NCBI GenBank assembly: GCA_025716855.1
Contig: JAIXMQ010000013.1
Span: 310,001-374,000 of the forward strand
Direction of reading: 5' to 3'
Source: Pilaira anomala
Lineage: Eukaryota > Mucoromycota > Mucoromycetes > Mucorales > Mucoraceae
DNA length: 64,000 nt
The notes beneath the pieces are model-generated. The model did not search any database. It was not told the origin of the DNA and saw only the letters and a program-made list of their open reading frames with translations. Of this stretch, positions 45,848-56,960 are shown piece after piece. Each line of letters starts with the position of its first letter. Position 1 is the first letter of the stretch. The translations under genes were made by a program, and so were the position numbers.

Positions 45848-47047
45848 TTACATAGTCATTGTAGAAGCATAGAAATATCTTTTCCGAGCTTGTAAAGATG
45901 TTTGCTCGTATCCTGGAGTTTCTTTATAGGCGACGATAGATTTTATACAAGCCATAACTAAGCAATTAATGGTTTCGGATACAAACTGGCACAAGTGGTA
46001 TAATTCATCGCCTTCTAATATGCGTTTGATACATTTGGCAGCCAATGACCGAGCTTTCTTGGATAATTCTGTTTTTTAGTTGAAAAATTAACTTGACCAA
46101 GGATTGAATGGCTTTGCATGAAAATTCGTACAATTGATATATTTCGTCTCCTTCTAATACTCGCTTCATACACTTGATACCGATGCACTGAATCTTCTTG
46201 GAGAATTCTGTTTTTTTATTGATCCAAAACATGGCTTTTGCCAAGTTAATAACTGACTTATATACTAGTCCTGGTAATGGTGATTTCATAATCAAAGATG
46301 CACCTCGAAAAATTAACTTGGCTGTAAATGTAGCAATGTCTTTAAATTTTATAAGCGAATAAAGTGCAATTGAGAAAATAACCTTTTGTGGTTGTTGTTG
46401 CTGCCATTCTGGTGATAGTGGCTTATTATTTTCCATAACAGGGGGTGTTGGTGTTTTTAGTATAGATGTTGATCCCATTTGATTTATTATTTGTTGATTA
46501 TCTGTCTTGTTTATATTAAGTGGCGATTCAGGATTTGTAATGCCCATATTTCTTCCCATACTATATATATATAAATAAATTGATAATTAAATACAAAGAT
46601 GCGTATATTTTTAATGATAGATATATTTATACCTTATTAATTCTTCTCTTAAAATTTCACCTTTAACATCTTTTTTATAAAAAAAAAAAAATAGACTTAT
46701 TAACCAATTGATTTAATTTAATACTTTTTTAACTTACCACTAGGAAAGGACTTCATCATCTTCGCTAAGGCCACTTGGTACATATTAAATGCAAGCTCTT
46801 TATCTCCTTTATCAAATTCTTCTTCTGCTAATGCTATTAACTTCATACTGGATGATAAACCTTTACGATCAACTGCTTGAGTATTTAAAATGACATAAGG
46901 CTCTTCAGGTGTTAACAAGGATGTCGACGTACTCTCTGAAAATGACATGCCAGTAGTTTTTGAAAAATTAGGTTTTATGTATGAGTCCATAAGAACCTTT
47001 ACTGTATTGAGCGGCATATGTATTAAATTGGATATTATTGAGAACAT
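45848..47047 (-). CDS. MIT-domain protein with internal repeats (frameshift near 46070)
   Basis: Exons 47047-46738, 46669-46633 and 46560 onwards. Residues ~70-103 (LIALAEEEFDKGDKELAFNM, then YQVALAKMM) look like a MIT three-helix domain, which in other proteins binds ESCRT-III tails. The later part has at least two copies of a ~40-residue unit: KKTEFSKKIQCIGIKCMKRV with LEGDEIYQLYEF, and KTELSKKARSLAAKCIKRIL with EGDELYHLCQF. To reach the second copy and the stop at 45848 the frame must shift at an A run near 46070. As sequenced, the unshifted frame stops at 46005. It may be a young pseudogene, or an assembly error in a homopolymer. The function is unknown; an endosomal or trafficking role is inference from the MIT resemblance. 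Confidence 0.6.
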
Positions 47048-47520
47048 GTTGAATGAGTGCAGACTTTATCAAGAAAAAGATGATGAAAAAAAAAATTGAT
47101 AGAAAGAAAAACGGAGAGAAAAAAGTAAGTTAGTGGAGTATATATAAGAGTGCAGATATAAAAAGATAAATTGTACTAAAAAAAAAACAAATACTCAGCT
47201 TCATGTGAAATTGGGCGTCTTTCTTATAAGACATGAACAGTGGTATAGAATTAAAAAAATTGACATGGTTGTGAGTGTGAGAAAAAAAAAAGGTTACATC
47301 TATGCAGTGAATATGTATAAACAAATAGACTTATCTTGCACAACAGGTAAAAAAAAATGGGGATAATAATTAGTCTTTTCAGTGAAGGTTAATGCAACAA
47401 GTTTTTTGTGTAACAGTAAAGCTACTTATTTTTTAGTAAAAAAAAGCATTATGTCTTTTTAATAAATAAAAAAAACGGCTATATTTTATTCATAAGTAGA
47501 AAAAAAACGGCTATACTTTT
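47048..47520. other. Upstream spacer with a short tandem repeat
   Basis: About 470 bases between the MIT-domain gene and the decayed gene below. The phrase AAAAAAACGGCTATA occurs twice (near 47470 and 47505), separated by about 34 bases. No coding sequence is seen. Confidence 0.45.
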
Positions 47521-48270
47521 TTAACTAATGAATAAAAAATGCCTGCATTTTTTAAGACTTGATCGTTTTACAGGTGCCTTTCGGCAATCAAATTTTGAGA
47601 GGACCTTGTGATTATTCAGTTCAGTTCCATTAAATGAATCTAGTCTGTGGCCATGATCAATCACAATTTGCTCAATTGTCTTAACATCCCTATAAAGAAA
47701 GAAAAAAAATCAATACATATGCTTGGTCGTCATGAACTAGATCTGTTTCTATTTGCTTGACAAAGCTGCAGACACCCATGGGATTTGTACAGAGGCCAGC
47801 GTAGTCGAGCACAACCAGTCGAATAAACGAAGTCGTTGTTTTTTGAAAATATAAGGAAATCTAATCGAAGAGAGGAAAAAGAAAGGAAGTGGAAAGTTAA
47901 TGGTAGGATCTGGTGCTGTGGACCTTTTTTTTTTTTTTTTACCTTGTATGTCACCATCTTGGAATCGCAATTGTTTCGAAATAATTTGGGCAGTAGTAGT
48001 AAGGGATATATCTCTTGCCAAAAGGTCTGAGATGGCTCGACAAATGGGCGAAACAAATCCTTTTTCACGAAGGTCATCCAAGTGTAGACTATTCACCATT
48101 TTTCGTAATAGTTCTAGACGATTTTGTGATGTTTCTTTTGATGGTGACTTCCTGCAGTAACCGACAGTTATCCAACCCGTTTTTTGTCTTGTCATTTGCC
48201 GAAATGTTTTGCGACTATACGTTTTATCCATTGCATATACTATTTCCCTCCCCAATAAAAGGTCAGTCAT
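47521..48270 (-). pseudogene. Decayed 'GYCRKS' family gene (unnamed)
   Basis: Minus-strand coding pieces: 48270-~47934 reads ITVGYCRKSPSKETSQNRLE, then LLRKMVNSLHLDDLREKGFV. After an intron-like gap, ~47835-47710 reads RLVVLDYAGLCTNPMGVCSF, then VKQIETDLVHDDQAY. After a second gap, ~47690-47521 reads KTIEQIVIDHGHRLDSF, then a FDCRKAPVKR tail and stop. Tyr-x-Arg-x-Ser followed by a Leu-rich helix and a hydrophobic strand ending LDYAGL recalls, only loosely, serine recombinases. The phase between pieces does not close cleanly, so I treat it as a pseudogene. From memory, similar frames recur in Mucorales genomes, but I cannot check this here. Confidence 0.5.
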
Positions 48271-49498
48271 TTACCCAAGGAGCAGTTTTTGTCAATTTAT
48301 CCATAAATTCAGGTTTCAGCACCCATATATTTTTGGCTTTGACCACATCACACCCTTGACGAGTGGACTTTGGCCGACCAAAATTTCCATCATTAGTTAG
48401 CCATCTATTGATCTGGTTGGCAGTAAACGAATCACCAACATTCGGTATATTGGCTACTACCATATTGAAGATATCCATCTCAGTTAATGACTTGAGATCA
48501 TAATGATTCTTGACGCTACCAGCTGGGTTTGCTGTCAAAAAGATGCGCAGAAGGTCCATGACACTAGCTTTTGTTGGTTTAATGATTAGAAAAAATACTA
48601 GAGTAAATATACCAAAATGAAATATTGTGCTGCTCTCAATTTTATTACCATTATAACTGTCTGTTGGCCTGCACGAGCTGGAACTTACAGAAAAAAAAAG
48701 AAGGATTTGCATTAAAGCAAAGTAATTGTTGCCTTTGATACTTTGCTTTCAACATTATCCAGCGCACAGCTACTGCTTCATTAGGTGCACTGGATTCGTT
48801 TGCTTCAATAAAACTGAAGGAATCAGCATGACAAGGAGGTAGTGTATCAGGATAATCAAGATATGTAAAGAGATTGTGTTCAGTGACTACCTTGCCGATG
48901 GCAATGGATCGTGTGTTGCCTCTCTTTGACGTGTTAACAATATCAAATGGTGTCCCATTAACAATGGCTTTGCACTTCACACTATTTGCTTCCGTTACTG
49001 ACTCTTCTAGTACCAAACACGCTGCCTGTCCTTTCGTGATCATTGTTATCAATGCAGTACAAAGAAAAAAGAAGAAAAAAAAAAGGGGGCTACCTTAATC
49101 CGAGATTAATGCTTAAATGTATCAGCTTAATATGACTGGTTTCAGCTTACCTAATATTCTATTCTGATTTATGGTGATGTTACTTGCGCACACAAATGAA
49201 AGATAAACAAAGCTATAATTTTGTTCTTTGGATTTCGGAATTTGTGAACAATAAAGTACACAGGATTCTACTTTCCTCAAACTCAATTACCTGATTTCCC
49301 TTTAGCAATCCTATCGTTTTTCTTGCAAGTAACTGAAACAAGATGTAATATCTTTTCTCCCAGTACCCGCTCGATGGACTCTTTATTTCCGCTAAAGAAG
49401 TCTTGCGGCCCCTCTTGGCTTCGTAAAGTTTGCCCAGTTGTATTAATATAATTTTTATCCATTACAGAAAAGAAATATACAATACCCAAATCTTCCAA
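48263..49498 (-). pseudogene. Decayed multi-exon gene of unknown family, fused or adjacent to the 'GYCRKS' gene
   Basis: Three minus-strand blocks look coding: 49498-~49283 (INTTGQTLRSQEGPQDFFSG), 49052-~48690 (TEANSVKCKAIVNGTPFDIV, then FTYLDYPDTLPPCHADSF) and ~48600-48263 (IPNVGDSFTANQINRWLTND, then WVLKPEFMDKLTKTAPWVND-stop). The last block overlaps the start of the next gene piece by eight bases in another frame, so both may be one gene with a frameshift. The block with TANQINRWLTNDGNFGRPKS resembles a helix-turn-helix DNA-binding part. I do not recognise the family. Confidence 0.4.
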
Positions 49499-50944
49499 GG
49501 AAAGTGAATCGAAGTTCTCCCTACAAGGTGTAACTGAAGAGCGTTTCGAGCCAAATAAATGACCTTAAACACTCATGCCTCTATAACCTTCGAAACTCGG
49601 CCAAAGACATCGTTAGATGCCGGCTAGTAAGAGCTTATAGTCGACCGTTGCGATCTGTGTGTAGCCGGTCGTATTTTACTACTTCCCTCTACACAAATGA
49701 GACTTGACTTGAGTCGACAAAAATAAAAAGCTGAGCTTAAAGATGAAAATACTTTCATTTCAAAATATGATCCAACTAAGGGACAGTTAGTAAAGTATAT
49801 AAAGCAAATACAGGGGGAGGACATTACCACTACAGGCTGGCACCAATGTATATAAAAATAAAAGTAAAGATGAATATATACATATAAAGAGAAAAAAAAA
49901 AGTATAATGGTAGGCGCTTTATACAAATAAAACAATAAAGTTCCAAAAGCAGTCTATCACGAATCATTTAAAATAAACTCTTGCCACATACAACGTCTTT
50001 AACAGATTTATTTATTCTGATAGTTTTACACTAAAAATACTGATTGAACGAAAAGAAAAGAGATACGTAACATAAAACAAGATTCATGTTTAAAAAAAAA
50101 ATGTGTAGGGAGAGGAGGTTTCTTCTCATCGCTGTAAAGAATCACTATTATAGCAATACTGTTATTTTATGGATTGTTATTAAATAAATTTTTATTACAC
50201 TGTATTGGTTGGTAAGAGGGAAAATGGATTCAATAACAATTGCCGTAAATATAAACACAAAGTTTTGGAGTATTTAAGTATAAAAGAATCACCAAAGGTT
50301 GAAGGGGAAAGAATCTATTAGTGATTATACATCTGGACAATACAGTTTTATCTTCTTTTATATCTAGAATAACGGAACAATTAACCATTTGTGGAGGTAA
50401 TTTTATTCATCAGTTACGTATAAGTTCAATAAAATTTTTATAATGCCCCACCTTTTTTCTGTAAAAGAAAAGTAAAATGCGTGGTAGATGTCCCTGAATG
50501 ATTTGATTCCAATGTATGTTACAATAACATCTGTAAACTACCAAACAGAACAAAATTAGCGTGAGCACCAAAACGTCATTATCATTAGGTCGTTTTGTTT
50601 AGACCGATGCGGTTAGAGGTTAAAGTTAAAAGGAAGAAGCAAATTACGTAACAAAAAAAAAGTAAAAAGTTTATAATCTCAAATTGACAACAAGAATGAT
50701 ATTGAAATAAAGAAGATATGTCAAGATTGAAACTCACCGGGAAAAGAGAGAGAAAGAGATAGACAGAGTAAAAAGTAAATGCAATGCAATGCTATGAAAA
50801 AAGGCATGTTATATTTTTTTTTTCTTGTGTCACTTATATCTAGTCACCTTTTTGGTGTTTAATAACCGAAATAGAATAATGCAAAACTTTTTTTTTTCTT
50901 ACTTTTCCTTCTCTCTTTCTTTTAAAGAAAGCATTTAAAAAAAT
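49499..50944. other. Intergenic with a dispersed repeat copy
   Basis: About 1.4 kb before the RhoGAP gene. Bases 49964-50052 are an inverted match to 37408-37508 in the centre of the large inverted-repeat element. The rest is A+T-rich without a supported gene. A T-run and CT-rich leader directly precede the ATG at 50945. Confidence 0.5.
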
Positions 50945-53594
50945 ATGAACGAACACTTTAATAATACCTTCTGGAGTCCTTCTCTAGACCCTATTCAAAA
51001 CTACACAAGAGGACTTTCAACTTTACATTCACAACTTTTGGAATCTGTCAAAGAAAATGAACAAATGGCATTCTACGTACGAAGACGTATCGACTCAGAA
51101 AGGGTATGTGCAAAGTTATTAGAACGACAACAAGAAATCTGCCCAGAAATGAATATCATGAACCCAAGTTTAAAAAACATGTTTGATATGGTACGTAACG
51201 AGAGTTTAGAGACAGCTCATTGTCATCGAGTCAGGGCAAGTGTCTTGAGTCAGGAGGTACTGGAACCTTTAGAAAATTTCACTTGCTTGTTTCAGACTAG
51301 GTTAAGCAGTCGAAAGATAAAATTGGATGAAGAGATTGATGAGTTTAAACATGTAGCACAGTCTGCTTTATTGATGCGATCTGTCTATTGGTCACGATGT
51401 AGATCCTTGGAGCTTGGAAGACCTGAGTATCGACCAGCTGTACCTTATGGATTTGAAGAAGAAGCAGATGATGGCGATGAATTTATTGGTGGAAGAAAAA
51501 GGTCTAGTTCAGTTACATCAGAATTGAATGTAGATCATGGTGGAGTCAAGTTGGGAAAGACAACAGTCGTACCCTATAGAGAAGTAGCAAGATCAATGGG
51601 CAGAATGCAAAAGATGATTGAAGGATACAAGTCAAGTTCGAATGGACCAAGAAGATTTCTTGGAAAAGATGTGTTTGATTGGGTTAGAGATTATTTGGCG
51701 TCACCTGACTTGGAAGAAGTGAAATTGGATGACGAAAGTTTGGATGTCTGTAGAACTTTAGTGGCTCTCAAGTTCTTGAGATCTGTACCGAAAGAGGTTG
51801 ATGGGTTTAAGAAGGATTTGTATTATGAAGTGCAGCAGAATGTGGTAGAGAGGTATTTGAGAAAGACTCGAATTCGACATACGGTCAGTGATGATGGATC
51901 TCAACAGAAAGCTGCAGCAAAAGAACAAGAAGAAGGTGTACATAGTATGACATTGGAAGTACCTAGTTCAGATGGTAAGGGGTCTGTTAATAGTATGATG
52001 GGTGGGTTCCTGGATCGATTTAAACCAAATAAAGGCGTAGATTCAACTACCAAAGCACAAATAGAAATGGAAGAGGCAGATCAGGTTTATAAAAAAAAAA
52101 TCAAGGCAGTGAACAAGATGAGAAAAAGACTTGAGGAAAGTATACTTGGTTATTTTGAAGATATGGAGAATTTTGAAAAAGAACGTATTAATGCAATTAA
52201 AAAAGCGTTTACTGCAATGTCAAATTCATTGTCAAATACTTTACCCATGTTTAAAGAAACATATGATAAAATCTTTTTATTTCAAGAATCTTTAAAACCA
52301 GAGCAAGATATTCTTTATGTTATTGAACAATACAAGACTGGTCCTTATTGTCCTAGACCAATGGTATACGAGAATTATTATTATGGGTCTGCAATTGAAC
52401 AAACGTTTGGTGTGCCTTTGGAAGAAGTTGCACAGATTTATGGATCCTATGTACCACCTATTGTTTCAAAGGGTATAAAATTAATTGATGCAGGTACAGT
52501 TTATAAATTATTTTTAAATGATTTATCGAAATATTTATTTGTATATATTAGGACTTGCAGTGACAAATAGTTCAATGGAAAAAGATAAAGCATGCGAAAA
52601 AGTTTGGTCCCATGTGATTCCGACAAAGGAAATGAATAAAGTATGTGATAAGCTAGATGATTTAGTTGGTGTAAAACTTAAAGAAGCTTTAGAAGGACTT
52701 GATTTAAACGTGTTGGCGAATTTGATTCGAGTTTATCTTTTAGAGTTACCAGAATGCTTATTAACATTTGATCTCTATAACCCTATCAAATCGTTATATG
52801 CTACACGTGAGTAGTTTTAGTTACTTTTTAAGATCGATATAGGTTACTAACATGTATAAAATCTAGAACAAACTATAGAAAATAGATTGACTTCGATTAG
52901 TAAGTTATTAACCACTTTACCGTCAGCAAATTACCATACATTAAAGACTCTAGCACATCATTTATACAAGTAAGCTATAAAAAAAAGAGAGATAGAGAAA
53001 GAGAGAGAGAGAGAGAGAGAGATGAAACACACGAATATTAAATATCTTACGTAACCTAGGTTACTAAAGCAAACCACAAATGAAGAAATGTTAAATCAAT
53101 TAATATCTATGTTTTCATACATTTTAATAAGACCAAGAACATCTTCACAGTCCAATATACATGATCGACACGCAAAAAAATTAACTCGGGACCTATTTAC
53201 ACAGTACCCAAGTATTTTCACAAAGGATAACAATAACAATACAAAATCAAGAAGTACGATGAAAAATAGAAATAAGTTGGTATTAGATATTCCAGCACAA
53301 AATATAAGTTTGTATCAAAACAAATTTCAGCAAAGGAACACAGAAGAAGGATCATTCAGTCCAGCACTTGTGGTACCGTTAACGCAGCATACATTATTTG
53401 ATGATCCAGAGGAAAGTGTATCAACGCCTACTACACAAGAAAGATTTTCAAGTGATACTGTCATGAGTTTTATGTTGGATTTTCAGGATAAAGAAGATGC
53501 TGTTGAGCTAGTCAAGAAACAACCGAATCGTTCTAGAGCTTCTACTCGAGGTAGTATGGATAACATTGTATTAGATTCCTTTTTTGATGAGTGA
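50945..53594 (+). CDS. RGD2: F-BAR / DEP / RhoGAP domain protein (RGD2-like)
   Basis: An 813-residue protein in four exons (50945-52493, 52552-52806, 52867-52969, 53060-53594). Residues 1-180 start an F-BAR region (FWSPSLDPIQNYTRGLSTLH). A DEP domain (~225-300; FLGKDVFDWVRDYLASP) is inserted before the F-BAR resumes at ~365-450 as a coiled coil. The RhoGAP part begins ~500 with YVPPIVSKGIKLIDAGL and continues with the ANLIRVYLLELPECLLTF and LPSANYHTLKTLAHHLYK blocks. This order matches yeast Rgd2, a GAP for Cdc42/Rho5-type GTPases. The usual GIYRxSG loop with the catalytic arginine is absent; GLAVTNSSMEKDKACEKVW stands there. The C-terminal ~130 residues are Ser/Thr-rich and probably disordered. 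Confidence 0.9.
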
Positions 53595-53911
53595 TGACGT
53601 CGGTTAAGTGTACTTATTAACTGAGCGCAGGCGCAAAATAAAATAATAAAGCCCTTTTTTTTTAAACTTTTTTTATATAACTCTATTTTATTTTTTGGAT
53701 TAAAAAAAAAAAAGAAAGTATAGAATAGAAAAATGTAAGTTGACAAGATGATAAAGGTTCCTTGCTTTCTTTTATTTTAAAAAAAGTAAACAGAACAGCC
53801 ATAAAAAAAAGGGTTCAGGAGAAGTATGCGTATTGACACTTTCTTTTTTTTTTAAAAAAAAAAAGAAAAATATATATATAGAAAAGCAAAAAAAAAACGA
53901 TTATTTTAAAC
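53595..53911. other. Short spacer, A+T-rich
   Basis: About 320 bases between the RhoGAP stop and the proposed prolyl-isomerase start, made mostly of A and T runs. It contains an AATAAT/AATAAA-like signal near 53640-53650 and nothing coding. Confidence 0.4.
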
Positions 53912-54511
53912 ATGGTAAAGATCAATCGATGAATCAGACGCGTCATTTATATAGAAAAAGAGAAAGAGGGAGAGAAAGATATATATTAAAAGAGAGAGAG
54001 AGAGATAAAGAGATATATATACATAAAAGTTACGTAGAGAATTCATGTAAAAAAAAAATAGGAATTACCAGAGAATTGGGTTGTACGCCACTCACGCACA
54101 TACAATAAAGACTATTACTTCAACACAGTCAGTAAAGAATCACGTTGGGAAGCACCCATGGCCGGAACAGAAATTGATCGAGTTCGAGCCAGTCATTTAT
54201 TGGTAAAGAGTAGAGAATCACGTCGACCTAGTTCATGGAGAGAAGAAAACATCACACGAACAAAGGAAGAAGCATTGGAAATCTTGTTAGATTATCAAGA
54301 AAAAATTGAGACCGGAAAGGAAACTTTGTCAGCTTTGGCCACCAATTTCTCGGATTGTTCAAGTGCAAAACGTGGAGGTGATTTAGGGTACTTTGAACGT
54401 GGTCAGATGCAAAAACCATTTGAGGATGCTACTTTTGCTTTACAAGTTGGTGAGTTGAGTAAACCAGTATGGACTGATAGCGGTGTACATTTAATTTTGA
54501 GAACTGCTTAG
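53912..54511 (+). CDS. ESS1: Pin1/Ess1-type peptidyl-prolyl isomerase (WW + rotamase)
   Basis: Isomerises phospho-Ser/Thr-Pro bonds, for example in the RNA polymerase II tail. The WW domain lies upstream of the obvious ATG at 54158: from 54062 the frame reads [20 protein letters not shown], then [12 protein letters not shown], with both signature Trp residues and the Pro. The rotamase domain follows with [38 protein letters not shown], and [20 protein letters not shown] ending SGVHLILRT. The start is uncertain. The simplest model is a three-base first exon, ATG at 53912-53914, directly followed by GTAAAG and a 147-base intron ending ATAG at 54061, for a 150-residue protein. The domains from 54062 on are secure. 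Confidence 0.9.
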
Positions 54512-55487
54512 AAAGTTAAAAATTTTTAAGTTTTTTTTTTTTTCTTTTTTCTGTTATTTATCAGGACGAAACCCCCCCCCCTTTGTCTTAACTAAATGTC
54601 AAAATTGTTTAATCACAAATATCTACATTCAATCAAACTGAATTAAAATAACTTAATAAAAAGCTTATTGATGCATATATATGATATAGATATCACGTTG
54701 AAATGAAACAACCTAATTAAAACTGAATTTATTTGGTTAAAAAAACACTGATATCTGCATGATTTAGTCGTTTTTTGACTGAATTTAGTCAATATGTATT
54801 CAGTGTTTTTAAGAGCTGATTCGGATTTTTTTTTTTTTTTATTTCACAGGATTTACTTTTTTTTTTCTGAGTCCAATAATACCTCAGGGTGTCACCAGTG
54901 CCAATTTTACCGTAGATCAAAACTCTTCAGTAACTACATAAGAAAATCAAGATAACAAAGCAGGAACGCTGAAAAATTGGAATGAGAAATATACCTAAAA
55001 AGCAATAATGATTATTTTTTACAATTGAGCAACAAAAGAGATGTTTATGTTCAGTAAGCTGGTTTATGAATCATCTGAACGGCCATTCTACTGTTCCTTT
55101 GTCTTAAATGTTAGCATTGGGACGTTGTTTTGTCCCTTTGAACTATAATATAAGCATTCTGGAATAGGTTTCCGATTGCCTTGTGTAAAAAGAAAAAAAA
55201 ACGTTCACATCTAGACGGACAAACAAGCAATATCATCCTGGGTAGATGATTTACCAGAGGAAATTGAAAACATCATAAGCTACGTATATATCTCGTACTA
55301 AGCCTTTTCACTTTTTATGATCTAGTAATTTGACTTTTGTACGTAGTAGTACTACTTTGACCAATATCGAATCGGATGCAACCCTGACAAAACTCATCCA
55401 ACTCTCGTATGGGCCAAGTCTGGGCTTTAGCGAAGCAAAAGTGGCACAGCCCACTACAAACAACAATGATCTATATGACTTGATATC
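54512..55487. other. Intergenic with a small hairpin
   Basis: About 980 bases with no supported gene. Bases 54741-54751 and 54800-54810 are an 11-bp inverted pair (AAAAACACTGA / TCAGTGTTTTT), a possible tiny foldback element. A C run lies at 54573-54581. Confidence 0.4.
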
Positions 55488-55870
55488 ATGCGCTTAGGAT
55501 TCTTTTGCAAAGAAGCCATCGATACCCATCATTGGAATCCATGTTTAGCTATTCAGATTCACGGATTTACCATTGTCTTCTATTTGATGCGATTACATCT
55601 CGATGGCATCTACACCGATGTATGAAGTCGCAAAAGTATTATTCCCGTGTTCATTAGAAGAACGCTCATCAATTCTATCCTTGAAAGATCTTGGAATCTT
55701 TGGCTCAAGTATCCGAATCATTTTGGTGATTGTGCAAATCCGTACCTGCTTCGGAAAATTGATGTAATGATTAGCAACTCTCGTCCTACACATCCATGTT
55801 TCTACAATCTCATTGATAGCAGCAAGAACAAAGATAGAACTTGTAGCTATACCTTGCGTTTTGAGCAATC
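55488..55870 (+). pseudogene. Relic of an unrecognised, probably repeated gene
   Basis: The ATG at 55488 opens GFFCKEAIDTHHWNPCLAIQ, then IHGFTIVFYLMRLHLDGIYT, and stops. In another frame the sequence continues FIRRTLINSILERSWNLWLK, then FGDCANPYLLRKIDVMISNS. The two pieces look like one protein broken by a frameshift near 55625. Hydrophobic and Cys/His residues are well patterned. I cannot name the family; it may be transposon-associated. Confidence 0.4.
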
Positions 55871-56319
55871 GTTTTTTTTTTTCGATATTCTATGACTTAT
55901 AATAAAAAAGGCTTTTTGTTTTCTGACTTGCCTAATTCTTCTATACCATTGGTTTTAATGAAATTTTGTTGTTTATTTGAGGATAATTCACATTTATAAA
56001 AGTAATACACATGTTCACTATAATATAAAAAGAAACAAGAAAATTTCGTAATAATGAATTGTCCATTTGTTGCACAAGTGAATACATACTATTCAATTAT
56101 TTATATAATAATAAGCAGGACGCTAATTGTAAATTAATTGATATAAACAAATAAAAAAAGAACGATCATTCGTTTGTAGTACTTACTTGCAATGAGATTA
56201 GCTAACTTGTTTAGAAACTGAGCAAGTTATTATTAGAAGAGATGTTAATTATGACATTTTATATTTAAAAGGTTATCATGAGTGGAAACACTCAGATCAC
56301 TAGATTATACTGCGAACTG
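55871..56319. other. A+T-rich spacer
   Basis: About 450 bases between two gene relics, strongly A+T-rich. I see no gene, repeat or RNA in it. Confidence 0.4.
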
Positions 56320-56538
56320 CTGCGCCTTTATTGATAAGGCTGGATTTAACGTCAACATGAGAAACAATTGGACTAGGTCGGCTGTAGGAACATCTACCAA
56401 GTAGAAAAGACTCGTTCTCCTTCCCACCCCATTATCGGTACTATATATTTTAGTAGTGCTATCCATGTTGTTATGAAAAAAAACCACTACCTAAAAATCA
56501 AAGAGGCCCAAAAACTCAAACATCGAAGACGGTTAAAC

Positions 56539-56601
<63 letters not shown>

Positions 56602-56960
56602 GAAAACTGGCAGAAGGTAAAGAGCAAAGAGCCTACCATAGAGTACGTTGATGTTGAGGAGAGGACCGCTGCCGAGAACAACAAGCTAGTACCAAAGGAT
56701 ACAACCAAACTGCCCATTTTGTGAAATTTATGAAGGAACTTCTGGATATCATGGACATGGATGAGAGTCATACAGGTAGTTATCTTGTAATGAATAATAA
56801 CTGTACTATTCATAAGTCTCATCCAATGATAAGAAAAATTGAGAGTAGAGGTTAATAGAGTAAATGTACTTATTTCCTCATTACTCGCCAGAACTAAACC
56901 CAATGGCAATCTTAAAAGGAAAATTGAAACGCCACAAACTATATTGAATGAATAAAAAAT
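56320..56960 (+). pseudogene. IS630/Tc1-like transposase relic with mutated catalytic residues
   Basis: Short plus-strand pieces match a DDE transposase core: FIDKAGFNVNMRNNWTRSAV near 56327 (usual form FIDEAGFN), LVMNNNCTIHKSHPMIRKIE near 56785 (usual VMDN), and HYSPELNPMAILKGKLK near 56878 (usual ELNPIE). The first Asp is kept but the second is Asn and the last Glu is Ala, and stops and a long A tract (56540-56587) interrupt the frame. It is a dead element of a different type from the Tc1 copy at 44.6 kb. Confidence 0.65.

Noticed and set aside
56473..56724. 83-codon Lys-rich frame
   Set aside because: It crosses a ~48-base A run within the transposase relic and is not an independent gene.
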